A stretch of DNA of 64,000 nt from Atherix ibis (Eukaryota > Arthropoda > Insecta > Diptera > Athericidae): positions 24,266,233 to 24,330,232 of the forward strand of contig OY282610.1 of NCBI GenBank assembly GCA_958298945.1, read 5' to 3'. Each line of letters opens with the position of its first letter. Within the stretch, counting starts at the first letter, position 1. The notes beneath the pieces were generated by a model, which was not told the origin of the DNA, did not search any database, and saw nothing but the letters and a program-made list of their open reading frames with translations. A program made the translations under genes and the position numbers. This document shows, piece after piece, positions 48,281 through 59,510 of the stretch.

Positions 48281-49935
48281 GGTACAAGTTGAATTTCTGA
48301 ACAAATCTTCGCCGTGATCATGATTGAATTTGAATTTGAATTTTGATCGTAAAGTGATGGCCAATTTGATGATGGTACCATTGGCCTAGGAGAGACGTTT
48401 TCAACTCAATTGAATCGCATGGGAAACGATTGGCTTGATGGCGTATACTGGCGCCGTTCATGGCGGCCATGATGACCGCCGCATTGACTTCGGAATGCTG
48501 ACCATGCCGATTATTCGGAGCCCGTCTGTTTCCCCTGACTTAATGCTTAGTCGAAAACATGCCGTATGCGTTCCTGTAGGCAACATTTTACAGGTTATTT
48601 AGGACTTTCGACCAAAGTGTTTGCTAGCATCGCGGCAGGCGGCAAAGTGGCGGCAGAGGCTGCGGACAAGGAATTAAAAAATACCAACCTGTCGACTGAT
48701 GGAACAATGAAAAAATGCAGATTACGCAGACAGAAATCAATGCGATCATCCAAGAGAATGATAGACTGCTCACCAATCACTATCAGTCGAGTTTAGTTGG
48801 AATAACTCAAGACTGTGAACTAGGACCCAGTTTGAACACAATCGGTATCGACCGATATCAGACACATTAACTGTAATTTTTGCCAAAAAAAAAAAATTCA
48901 AATCTTTCCGAAAAAGTACGAGTTAACAAATTAAAACATATCTCGTTAAAAATTTCCTCAGAAAAAAACGAAAACAAAAAAAAACCGAAACCGAAACGGT
49001 ACGAAACGCAATTCGAATACTACAAAATAACATGCCACAAAATCGTACAATAAAAAAATCAGAGAATCTCGTGAAACATCGCATAACATCGCATAACACT
49101 GCGTTATGCAGTGATCTTAAAGGGCTTTTTCGTATGAAAATAAGAAAAAGAAAAGAATGTGAATAAATAAAATTGGGATGGAAAAAAGTCGAAATCCAAA
49201 AGAAATGAGCACCTCAACATTACGCGCCATTCTGGCGTCCGTGATCAGTAGAGTTTTTTCGCCGTTTTTCCGATTTAAAAGTTTGGGATTTTCGTACAAG
49301 TTATATCCGCTCTAAGAAGCCCTCGAGCCGCTATCAGAAGTGAGTGGTACATCGGGTCGATCCGATCTTGGCGATGCCCACTCACCAACAAAAAAAAAAA
49401 AAAACAAACAAAATAAAAACAAAAGAAAAAGAAAGTAACAAAATATAAAAAAGCCAAACGTCTAATAATCGATGTCTTCAGATGTGGCATGTGGACATTC
49501 GAAGTGGTCCCCGGACGATGAACGCAGACGGGATCTGACTGATGACGAACGAGGGCAAAGTTAGTGGAGGTGATCGGGACGCGTAACTGCGACGATCGAG
49601 TGTGTGGTGGTGGCGCCTGTACCACCTATTGGGATCGTTGGGAAAGCATCTGAACCCGACACGGCCGCCGCTAGCTGATGCTGATACCGTACTCGAGGTG
49701 CTCCATTTGAGGAATCCACGATTTTGAAGGTTACTCTTCTTGCGCCTTTTCATCCATCGATCGATCAGTCGGGTCCGCGCGCTTCTTAGACTCTTCGATC
49801 TACAAAATCAACAAATCATGAAATCCATCTTTTCATGGATGGGCCCATACCTATCAAGATGCATATTTGCTAGCTTTCACGAACGAACACAAAACACCCA
49901 GAAATCAGTTCTGTACGATGCGTCGGTTAGCGAAA
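48281..49935. other. Complex intronic island 5
   Basis: Relatively G+C-rich and non-repetitive, apart from A-rich 48880-49070. 48715-48870 contains a short ATG frame described separately. A small hairpin GCATAAC/GTTATGC lies at 49091-49109. Open frames on opposite strands overlap and show no domains. Candidate regulatory DNA. Confidence 0.4.
48715..48870 (+). other. Short ATG open frame of unknown meaning
   Basis: A frame of 51 codons begins M-Q-I-T-Q-T-E-I-N-A-I-I-Q-E-N-D-R-L and ends at TAA. Amino-acid use is balanced and the N-terminal half could be an amphipathic helix. An in-frame TGA lies just upstream, no domain is recognised, and the overlapping frame 48566-48796 is also open. It may be chance, a transposon scrap or a tiny exon. 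Confidence 0.15.
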
Positions 49936-50425
49936 TTGAATTTTAGTCCATGTCACCCCAAATGTATAACTACTTACGGTGTTTCTTATTATTATTATTC
50001 CCTTTTTTATTGTTCGTGTCGTTCCTCTTCTGTAGGAACCTCACTTTATGTGTCAGCAATTTTATGATTAGTTCGGCATCTCCTTAAAAGCGGTTCCGGA
50101 ATTTAAACGAACGTGATTATCACTCAATATTGCTTGTTTTATTTTTAATGCTGGTTTAGTAGTAAATATTTGAATTTTGTCACGGAAGCTTTCCGTCAAG
50201 ATATGCTATAGAATCAGTATCAGGACCCTTACAAGCTTAACATTATTTTTTCTTGTCGTTTGGAAATAGGTGACATCCTACATATAACAAAAATTATACG
50301 AAATTCACATAATTGTTTATATTTTTCAAGAAAACAAATTTATGTGTACCACTAAGTATGTTTAGGACCCTATAAAAGAATTTTGTGAATTTACAAGATT
50401 TTTCGAAATTTTTCGACTATAATTT
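49936..50425. other. A+T-rich intron, nothing recognised
   Basis: No repeat or gene identified; grades into the following repeat field. Confidence 0.6.
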
Positions 50426-51190
50426 CTTAGTCATTTTTGGACAACTTTGAAATTTTCAAGAGGTCTAAGTTTTGGAAATTTATTAAGATCTTAAAAGATA
50501 CTATATTATCGGTATTGGTTAGGACCTCAATTGCAATAAGAAAAACTTCTTCGTGCTTCTGTGAATTCTCATTCATTTTATGAGAATAAGTTTTTTGTCT
50601 TCTTCGATTTAATGGCAATGTACTTTTGAGGTCCAAAATATTTTTGAGGTCTGAAATATTTTTGAGGTCCTATATACAATATATTTGATGTCTTAGATTT
50701 TAAAATTTTAAGAGACCTAAGTTTTGAAAATTTATAGAGATCTTAAAATCTTATCAACATTGGTTAGGACCTCAAATGAAATAAGAAAAACTTCTTGCTT
50801 CTGTGAATTCCATTTAAGTTTTCAATTACTAATATGCAAGATAAGTTTTTTTTGTTCTTCGATTTAATGACAATGAATTTTAAGGTCCAAAATTAGTTTT
50901 AAAGTCCTAAATATTTTTGAGATCCTAAATATATTTGAAATTTCAAATTTTAAAATTTTAAGAGGCCTAAGTTTTGGAAATTTATTAAAATCTTAAAACC
51001 TTATCAACATTGGTTAGGACCTCAATTACAATAAGAAAACTTGCTGATTTTGTGAATTCCATTTCATGTTTCGATTATTAATATGCAAAATCCGTTTTTT
51101 CTTCTTCTTCGATTTAATTGCAATAAAATTTTGAGGTCCAAAATATTTTTTAAGGTTCTAAATACATTAAAGGTCATAAAAATCATAATT
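50426..51190. repeat. AGGTCC-type higher-order repeat, field 1
   Basis: About three units of roughly 250 bp. Each holds AAGTTTTGGAAATTTATT, ATTGGTTAGGACCTCAATT, AAAACTTCTTGCTTCTGTGA, AATAAGTTTTTT, then a run of GAGGTCC-AAAATATTTTT words. The same order of words occurs at 57975-58500. Confidence 0.85.
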
Positions 51191-51475
51191 TTTACATCCG
51201 TATATTATGTGAATTTTTAAAAAATCTTAGCTTAATTTGAAGAAAGATAAAACACAATCGACAAAAAGTGGTTAAAAAATATATTACCGAAAGTGGTCTA
51301 AACGAAGTCGTTCCGCCTAAGGTCTTAAAAAATTTTTAGTGTTTCTTTTGTATTATTTTTTGTTGTTGTCTGAGATTAAAAACGATCAACAACACAATAA
51401 TCATTTGTTTGCTTAAACCGACTATAAATAATCATCCAATTATGAATGTAACCGAAAGCTTACCAGTTTTCTTAG

Positions 51476-51509
<34 letters not shown>

Positions 51510-51720
51510 TTTTATTGTGTGGATATTTGATGGCGCTACAGACCTCATTTTCATATGAGTATCGTAACTTTTCTCAAGCAATGCGGTATTTTTTTTTCTT
51601 TTTCTTTGCGGTATTTGTTTTTCATTTTATTCTTTTCTGTCTTTAGATCTGCATAAAAACAAAACTAAAATAACAACAACAACAACAACAACAACAACAA
51701 ACAAAAAAAATAAAATAAAA
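51191..51720. other. A+T-rich intron with TTA and CAA microsatellites
   Basis: A TTA run at about 51476-51509 and a CAA run at about 51673-51701. Otherwise nothing recognised. Confidence 0.7.
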
Positions 51721-53260
51721 GATTGTCCATGCAAACACGAGTATTCCTTCACCGTTGAATGTGTCGCATTGAAGAAGATCTAAACATTTTTAAGGCTAAG
51801 TATGAAGAAATGGACTGTAAGATTCCAAAGATCATCGCTGATCATCATGGATTAGTTCGGAATCGACCTGAGATGCCAGTGGAATTGATCGTTTTTAGTG
51901 ATGATCGTTATAATTGCGGGTATGATTAATCGTCGGCCCATGAAACGCCATGTGTCTATTATATCCCATGGCCTATCGTTGTTTCGTCGTAATCATGCTC
52001 GTCGTCCCCTTTCAACTCTCTCTAAACCTTTTCTACATCTTCCTGTCCGAAAATTTCCTTGTGTTCGCTGCCGTCCCCTACCCCACTATTAAAATAATTT
52101 TGATCGTCGCCTCATCAGTTCGACAATCTTCAGTTTCATCTTCGTCTTCACCTTGTTGAATGGCCATCATTATAGTTTTTACTCTTGCCAGACTCCCTCC
52201 CTCGCCTACACCTTACCTGATCAGAACCGAACTGATTCTTAGCCATTTGGACTTGTGTCTGTGGCGATTGATCGTACAAAAAATGAGTCCAAAAATTGGC
52301 CTCGTTTTTGTTCGACGAAACAGAATTTTCGGTTGTGCTTTCTTTTACTGACCGCTAGTCAAGCAGCCAGCTACGTCGCGAGATACCCTCAACGGAACAA
52401 CTCATCGGTAGGTAGGCAGGTAGAGGCAGGAATAAGTAATCGTCTAAACGACCGGCCCATTTATAAATATTGTCTGATGTTTGTATGATTGTTCCTGGTT
52501 TTTGTTTTTGTTTTATTTTCAATTATTTTTTTTCTGGTTTCTTTTCATTTGAAAAAAAAAAAAAGTTAATTTTTTTTTTGAACGGATTCTCCGTGATCAT
52601 CGTTAATTTGGTTGTGAATGAACGTAGACGGATGCGACGTGCGTGCTCCTCGTTTTATTGTTGGTGGGGTGGGATTCCCTTGTGTTCTGTTTGCCTTCGG
52701 GATGCACTCGTTTGAGCACCAGTTCAGCCTGAAAATGGCCCACTAATTTGTTTGCTTTTCAACGATTACCTGCTTATTGTCTTCGTTCCCCTTCTTCACT
52801 CACCCACCTCACCATCTTGATCTCTCAACATTTATATGTTCATGTTAGCACGTTCGTTTAGTTATATTAGCTTTTCAGATTTTTTCCTTATTCCAGCCGC
52901 GCCCCCCTTCGATCAGTTGCGAACGCCATTCGTAGACCAGTTATTAGCCTTCATCTTCATCAGCTTGTCGTCTTCCCTAATTTTAAGACAATATCTTCCG
53001 TCTTCGGTTGTTCTTATTATTTTTTTATTTGCTTTGCCCTCGTTACCAGCTAAGTTACTTGATCGTTTGTTTGTTTTAGACGTTTAGAGGTCGAACCGTA
53101 ATAATTTGAGTTTTTCTCGTTGTTGATATTTTTCGCATAGGGTCCTAAATACTAACTATCCACCGGTTTCGTTTCCTCCGTCCATCTATGCTCGTTAAAG
53201 GCAGTCCCGTTCTTTTCTTTACTGCTGTGGGTCGAGGGTGTTTAAGACCTCAGCCGAAAA
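51721..53260. other. Complex intronic island 6
   Basis: Non-repetitive, comparatively G+C-rich, with overlapping short open frames on one strand and no domain. GTAGGTAGGCAGGTAGAGGC at 52410 is a small slippage run. Candidate regulatory DNA by composition. Confidence 0.4.
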
Positions 53261-54143
53261 AAAAATGTCAGACACATACGGTCACGCACACATTATCGGC
53301 TATAGTTTGTTTGTGGCTTGAATTTTTTTCCCCTAAAGAGTAGTTTTTTTTTACAATATTTGTAATTTTGACGTTTACTCTTTTATGTTCTCATTACATT
53401 CAATTTGTTCAATTTTTTTTTTTTTAGAAAATTTTTATTGGTGTTGTTTTCGTCTCTGGAAGTGGCTATGTTTGTGTGTGGAACTATTACTTCTATTACT
53501 TTTTGCTTTTCCGATTGTTTTTGATAATTAATTTCACCTCAATTTTCGTCTCAGCCTCTCTTCCTGTCTATTAATTTGGCTGCTCCCTTTTGGTGGTTGT
53601 TGTTATTTTAATAGATAAATTCCAGAAACCATGTTGTATGATTCATTATTATTGTTATTAGTCCCATTACAGACGTTTTTTTATTATTGGTGTTTATTTC
53701 TTCTATTTTTGCTGGTAAATTTTTTTTGTATACTTTTGAATTATAAGAAATCTATTTTTTACCAATTCGTTTAGGCGGCGGGGGAGAAAAAGGAGTTATT
53801 TTGCTGTTTTGATTAATTGACTATGAAAAGAGTTTAAAGTTTTTAATAGAAGATAAAATAAATACTAGACGATGACATCTAACATAGACAAAGTAGTTAG
53901 GCAAAAAATTTTACGGCAAATAACGACAAGAAATTAGAGAAAATTTTTAAAGAGAAAAAAAAAAACACGGTAAAAATGTTTGGAGTAAAAGAAGATACCT
54001 CAATGGATCACTTCCATATTTTTTTGGTCATTTTCGTTTTAATTTCTCGGTTACCTTTCGACTATCGCGTCATAAATATGCCACCAAATGAGACCTAATT
54101 GAGGGAATCGAATTTAATTTTCCGAATTTTCTGCCTATTATGA
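53261..54143. other. A+T-rich intron, nothing recognised
   Basis: T-rich sequence without gene, repeat or transposon signal that I could identify. Confidence 0.6.
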
Positions 54144-54527
54144 TCGAGACAATTAATTCGGCCGGCTTTTGGTTTCCGTTCTGATCGTGCACAGAATGGA
54201 AGAGGAGTCACCGGAGGTAGTGTAGAGGATCGCTCTCGTATCCGTTTTGATCGTGCACAGAATGGAAGAGGAGTCACCGGTGGTAGTGTAGAAGATCGCT
54301 CTCGTATCTCCTCTAATTTGTGGGCACTTGTAACTGATTTTACATCGGTTGATTCTTATCGTTTCATTTTATTTTTTAAGTCTCTTTACCGTTTCTACTC
54401 TTCATCAGGCGTTGTCTACCAATTGAATTTTTTTGTCTACCAATTCAATTTGCTCCCATTTTTTTTTACTTATACTTGGCATCAATCTTGTTACCCAAGT
54501 CATTTTATTAGCAAAAGTCATCCGTAA
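54144..54527 (+). other. Open frame with an in-frame 66-bp duplication
   Basis: The frame is open for 127 codons between TGA (54141) and TAA (54525). Its first half holds two copies of a 22-codon block (54176-54241 and 54242-54307), each reading DRAQNGRGVTGGSVEDRSRI. The block is far less A+T-rich than its surroundings and its amino-acid mix looks protein-like; the second half turns Phe/Ser/Tyr-rich. No ATG precedes the block and no family is recognised. It could be a scrap of a coding or transposon sequence, or a chance frame kept open because 66 is divisible by three. Confidence 0.3.
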
Positions 54528-54872
54528 CTTAATGATTGAAAATTTTTTATTTGTTTAATTTTTTTTAATATAAATTCTCAATAAATTTATTGCAGAGTCT
54601 TTTTTATGTTAAATATCGATTTTGATATTTGAAAATCTTTTATAAATTTTTGAAGAAATTATATTGTAATATTTTGAGGTTGTACCAAAAAATAAAATTA
54701 TTGTTTGAAAGGATGGGGAAAAGGGATTATGGAAGACGATAGTTTATAGATTTATTTTCAAAACTAACAAACTGTATTTTTTTTTTGGTTTTGTTATAAT
54801 TTTATTTTTGTAAAATCATCTAGAATTTTGGTCGGTAATTTTTTGTTGAATTTTCTCATTTTGATTTTTGTA
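54528..54872. other. A+T-rich spacer before mariner
   Basis: Nothing recognised; ends in the TA target site (54871-54872) of the adjacent mariner. Confidence 0.6.
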
Positions 54873-54979
54873 TGAGGGTGGTCTGAGAAGTACTCGACCT
54901 AATGTATAAATGGCGGTTGTTGTTTGAAAAAAATTTCTATGGTTGAAAGTACCAATCTAACAAAGCTTAGGTTTGAAAT

Positions 54980-57069
54980 TTGAAGATGCTGCGTTGTTTA
55001 GTATTTGTTTGACAGCCAGCGAGTTTTTTTGTAAACATGGCGAAAATTTGTCATTGTTGAAAGGTCTGAGTCCAGCCAATTTCAAAGCTGAGCTAGACGT
55101 TACTCGAAGGTAGTTTACTGTTTTGCTTACAACAATAAAATATTGGGTGGCAGAGCTTAAACGAGGCTCAAATGGGGTGACCACGCCAGAAATAGTGAAG
55201 AAAATCCACAAAATTTTATTAGATGACCGTTGACTGAAAGTACAAGAGCTAGCAGACATGGTAGATATTTAAAAAAGTGGTGTACATCGCATATTAATTG
55301 AAAATTTGGGAATGAAAAAGCTATGACAAGATGGATGTCGCGTTTGCTCACAATGGAACATAAACAAAATTGTGAGAATGTTTCAATCAAGTTTTTGGAT
55401 ATGTTTCGCAGCAATAGCGCAGAGTTTTGCATTGATTCATAACCGTGGGTGTATGAAATCACATATGAGACGAAGGAATAATCAAAACAATGGCCTGTAT
55501 GGAGAGAATCGGCTCCAAAGAAGGCGAAAACAGTTCCATTTGCTGGCAATATCATAACGTCCGTTTTTTTTGATGCACTTTGGATAATTTTCTTAAATTA
55601 TCTTCAAGTAATAAAAACAATCAAGAGCGAGTATTATGCAGACTTAAAATGCAGCGTTATATCATCAAGACAGTGCAATATTATTGTAATGCTATTTAAC
55701 GTGGCCTTACACCACGAGCCGCCTACGAAACTAGGAATTTAGATACGCCCAATCAAAGCGGAAATTAGACCGGTGAAATAATGAATTTTTTCTGATTAGA
55801 TCCAGGTAGTCGCACGCATCTCAATCGATACTCTAGCTAGCTTACCATCGCATTATCAACCTATTTTGCTTTAATCTAATGTAATCTTCTTTGATTTCTT
55901 GCTTGGGCCACTTCAGGCATGAAACATTCTCTCAGATTCCCTATTTTTCTGCTTTTCTTCTTCTACTTCTTCAACTTCTTCTTCATCTACTTCATCTTTT
56001 TCATTTTTTTCATCTTTTTCACCTTCCTTGTCCTCTTCATCATCTTCGTTATCTTCTTTATCTTCTTCATCTTCTTCATCTTCTTCATCTTCTTCTTCAT
56101 CTTTTACATCTTTTTCATCTTCTTCATCCTCTTCATCTTCATCTTTTTCATCTTTTTATCCTCCTCATCTTCTTCATCTTCTTTATCGTCTTCTTCTTTA
56201 CCATGCATGTACAGCAGGCAAGTACTCAATCTTCCGTCAATTCCTGCGGTAAAGGGTCTGAACTAGCAGACCGCTACCTCATCACAAATTTCTGAAAATA
56301 TCTGGTCGTGCCTGTAACCAATTCCAGCCATCGAAGGCAGGTCTATTTGCTAACAATCAATAATCAGTTACAAGCTAGTTACCCTAACTGTTGGCAGTAA
56401 ATCCTACCTAACCGTCTTCTATCATCTGCAGTGATAGCATTCGCAATCCAGCCATCCCTCAGATCTAGTCCTAAGAATATCCACGTTTTAGCCAGCCCTT
56501 TATGTGACAACCCCCATATCCAGTCATATAAGTTACAAACACAGCTATCCACGTTTCATCCAAAAGCTCCTCACCTTGGCCGAACATGACAGACGAACCA
56601 CCATGGGTCTCCCAACCCCCATGGTACCAGTTTTTACTTCTAAAGCGTATCTCATTATTACACTTTCTCTTAAAGTGCTTCACTTACGAAACTTTAAATT
56701 TCCTAATACTACTAGACCAGCTCAGGACCGGAAGTTTCTCAAGACCCATAGGCAATTTCTGGTATAGATCATATATCTGGATCATTCACCCAGAAGTGAA
56801 CTCCTTTCAAGATCAAGATTCGTTATCGCAATGTACAAAATCAATGAGTTAAAATTCGAATTGCTTCTTCACGTACCCTATTCACCATATTTAACCCCAT
56901 CGGATTTTTTCCTCTTTTCAAAAGCTTTGCCAACAATGAACAGGTGTAGTCTGCGGTTAACTGCAATTTCGTGGAGCTCGAGGGTTCTTACTATAAAGAG
57001 GCTATCGAAACTATTGCATATCACTGGGAAAGATGTATCGGGCTTAAGGGAGATAATATCGAGGAATAA
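54980..57069 (+). pseudogene. Interrupted mariner transposase reading region
   Basis: The transposase-derived region runs from about 54980 to the stop at 57067-57069. The N-terminal third is poorly readable. The first catalytic Asp is in C-I-D-S near 55433, the second in HQDSA (GAC at 55669-55671), and the third in TPSDFF near 56900. The host repeat is inserted immediately after the second Asp motif, and the frame resumes at the family's A-M-x-K-I-N-E-L motif near 56826. A few codons at the junction are missing. Confidence 0.85.
55680..56818. mobile_element. Unrecognised dispersed repeat with CTT-rich core, copy 2, nested in mariner
   Basis: Homologous to 30886-32245 in the same order: left arm 55728-55950, CTT-rich core about 55950-56200, right arm 56200-56815. 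Its position inside a mariner reading region gives natural approximate ends (mariner text stops near 55680 and resumes near 56816). The core is shorter than in copy 1 and the GTATCCCTCACCTC hairpin is missing. No coding domain; plus-strand Phe/Ser/Leu frames come from the CTT core. Confidence 0.75.
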
Positions 57070-57439
57070 AAATATAAAATTTTCAAGTTTTCTTTGTTAG
57101 GTTGAGTACTTTTGGAACTACTCTCATACATCTGAAAATTGTATTTTAACCTTAACTCTAATCGTAAGAAAGAATGGAAACCTTTAACTTTAACAAAATC
57201 CGAAAAAACTACAATAAATAAAAAGAAAACACGGAAATTTTGATCTCGCACTTTCTACATTCTAGGAACCCTCCAAAATAATCCAATAGAAAAAGTACCC
57301 ATGATCTTAATGCTAGCCTCAGTTTTGTTCTTTTTTAATCAGGATTTTTTTTTCTTTTCTTAAATATTAAAATTATTGAACAAAACTCAATTAATTAAAA
57401 ATGGTTTTTTTTAAAAGTTTTTTGTTTAATTATAATCAT

Positions 57440-57504
57440 TTGCCGCTAGATGAACTTGAATCTTCTCACCGTCTTACTGTTCAGTCAAGTTCATCTAGCG
57501 GCAA
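57440..57504. repeat. Perfect 20-bp hairpin, 25-base loop
   Basis: Arms 57440-57459 (TTGCCGCTAGATGAACTTGA) and 57485-57504 are exact reverse complements around a 25-base loop. After two mismatched pairs the stem resumes with TAATC/GATTA, giving a 27-position stem (57433-57511). Base composition differs sharply from the A+T-rich flanks. It could be a miniature transposon, a small-RNA hairpin or a paired protein site. Confidence 0.95.
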
Positions 57505-57755
57505 CCGATTAGAAAAACTAATAAAAAAATTTACGATCTTTTTTTTTTTGGAGATTTAAAATAGTACAGAAAAAAAACGATCAAAAACATAAACTACCAA
57601 CAAGGCAATAAAATATCAAAAAATTAAATTAGGCTAAAACTAAGTGAGAGAAAATAAGTTGTTAAAAAAATGTTTCCAATAAAAATAAAAAAAAACCATA
57701 AATAAATTAGAGAGAAAAACATGAAAAAATTAACATAATTTTCAGAGTTTCTGTT

Positions 57756-57780
57756 TGTGTGTGTGTGTGTGTGTGTGTGC
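57756..57780. repeat. GT microsatellite
   Basis: About twelve GT dinucleotides. Simple sequence. Confidence 0.9.
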
Positions 57781-57974
57781 GTGTATTAATTAAATTTTTA
57801 TGTTTGGGTAAATTTTTTTTTTCCAAACCATTCGAATATTTAAATTTCTAGAACATGATTTCCGGTGAAAAGTTTTTATATAATTTTTTGTTCACACTCT
57901 TCATTTTTCGTATAATAATCGTTTGTTGTTTGGATAGTTTTTAGTTACTCCTAAAAATAAATTAATAATAAATT

Positions 57975-58500
57975 AAAAATAATAAATTTATTAAGATCTT
58001 AAAATATACCAAATTATCAACCAATGGTGATAATTTGGTAGGACCCCAATTGCGATAAGAGAAATCTCTTCTTGCTTCTGTAAATTTTATTTAACTTTTC
58101 ATTTAATAATATGAAAATAAGTTTTTCTTCTTCTTCAAATTGACAATGCATTTTTAAGGTCTTAAATATTTTTAAGAGGCTAAATTTCTTTGAGGTCCAA
58201 AATATTTTTGAGGTCCTAAATATTTTTGAGATTCTAAGTATTTTTAAGGTCCTAAATATTTTCTTGGTTTAAATAGTTCTAAGGTCGTAAATATTTTTAA
58301 GGTCCTAAATATTTTCGAGGTCTTAGATATTTTTAAGGTCCTAAATAATTTTGATGTCCTAAATATTTTTGGGGTCCTAAATATTTTTGTGGTCCTAAAT
58401 ATTTTTAAGATCCTAAATATTTTTAAGGTCCTAAATATTTTCTTGCTCTTAAATATTTTTAAGGTCCTAAATATTTTTGAGGTCCTAAATATTTTTTATT
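57975..58500. repeat. AGGTCC-type higher-order repeat, field 2, with 17-bp expansion
   Basis: The first 170 bp follow the same word order as 50426-51190 (AAATTTATTAAGATCTTAAAA, here quoted in part: TTTATTAAGATCTTAAAA; then CTTCTTGCTTCTG and AATAAGTTTTTCTTC). Then about 20 copies of AGGTCCTAAATATTTTT follow head to tail, far more than in field 1. Confidence 0.9.
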
Positions 58501-58680
58501 TGATTTTATATTAATTTCCGTAGTATAAATTGGATAATCGTGTATTGGGTCCAATAGTTTGAACTTGTTTTTTTAATATGGTTGAATGTGGCTATATGGA
58601 CAGTTTTGCCATACAATTTTTTGACAGATTCACCATTAAAGGCTTACCACTTATTATAATGTCAAAAATTGTAATAAAAT
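58501..58680. other. Short unassigned spacer
   Basis: Nothing recognised; may contain the degraded 5' part of the following mariner remnant. Confidence 0.5.
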
Positions 58681-59160
58681 AATTCTAATGCATTATGCAA
58701 ATGATCGCTCTGTGAAAGCTGGTTTTTCAACATAAAAAATCATTATCTCGGGCGAAGCTCATTGTTACATAGCCGGTAAAATTGTTGCATTTGGGCATCT
58801 AAAAAATTCAAGAGCAGTGGCTGGTACTACAGTTATTGGTCTGTCAACTGAGTGCGCTAGAGAGACCTATCTGTTATGATATCGATGCAGATAACTTGTG
58901 GTTTTAATAGAATGGCGCCATGTGCCACACTGCCCAAGAAACAATCGATTTTTTTAAAAACCAAATTTAAGAGAACTCTAATTTTGTGAAGTGGTGGTGT
59001 CAATTAGCTACCAAATACATCTGATTTAACGTCGTTAGACTTCTTCTTTTAAGCCTGTATAAAAGATAACGTTTATGAAAGAATAGACCACACGCAATTT
59101 GAACCGCATCATCAAAAAAGATGTGATTAAAACTACCACGTGTACATTTATATCCTTTCT
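58681..59160 (+). pseudogene. Degenerate mariner transposase (rosa-like), plus strand
   Basis: Broken frames give EAHCYIAG-like (first Asp region, Asp lost), then GAMCHTAQETIDFLKTKF, VNWLPNTSDLTSLDFFF and KDNVYERIDHTQFE. These are the central and C-terminal motifs of rosa-like mariners (FQQDGATCHTARETIDLL ... NWPPRSCDLTPLDFFLW). Frame changes and stops make it inactive. Confidence 0.8.
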
Positions 59161-59478
59161 ATATTATTTTTTATTCATAATTGGTAAAGTCTTTACAACA
59201 AATTTCAATAAAGACTGATAGAATTTAAATGCAAAATGTGTATTTTGTTGAAAATTAAAAAAAGGCTCCAATTTATAGATTCTGTATAATGAAAAGTGTT
59301 TTGTCTGCTTTCTTATTGAGACGCCAGCGATGGGATTTTTTAAGAATTTTTTTTGACAGGTGAAAATGTGAAACAAACAAAACCAAAAATTTTCTTTAAA
59401 AAAATTCAATGAGAAAAAGAGATAGTTATAGAGTGGATGTATGCGTTTGCATAAGAGAAAATCTCAGAAAATGATCAC

Positions 59479-59510
<32 letters not shown>

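Larger units (their letters stand above)
54873..57126 (+). mobile_element. Mariner transposon, near full length, interrupted by another element
   Basis: Terminal inverted repeats are recognisable: 54873-54902 (TGAGGGTGGTCTGAGAAGTA...) against the reverse complement of 57097-57126, about 23 of 30 bases matching, flanked by TA on both sides (54871-54872, 57127-57128). Inside, broken plus-strand frames give VTTPEIVKKIHKILLDDR, IENLGMKKL, ESAPKKAKTVPFAGN, YHQDSA, then after an insertion INELKFELLLHVPYSPYL, TPSDFFLF and ERCIGLKGDNIEE-stop. These are typical mauritiana/irritans-type mariner motifs. All three catalytic Asp positions are still legible, but stops, frameshifts and the insertion make it dead. 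Without the insertion it would be about 1.1-1.3 kb, the usual size. Confidence 0.9.
57127..57974. other. A+T-rich intron with hairpin and GT microsatellite
   Basis: Contains the 20-bp hairpin at 57440-57504 (separate entry) and a GT run at 57756-57780. No gene seen. Confidence 0.65.

Noticed and set aside
55891..56295. 134-codon Leu/Phe/His-rich open frame
   Set aside because: Product of the CTT core in the nested repeat, in a region flanked by mariner sequence.
59340..59372. TTTTTTTTGACAG|GTGAAA as a recursive splice site
   Set aside because: The pyrimidine tract is good, but it lies beside likely transposon-derived sequence and the donor is weak; kept only as a note.
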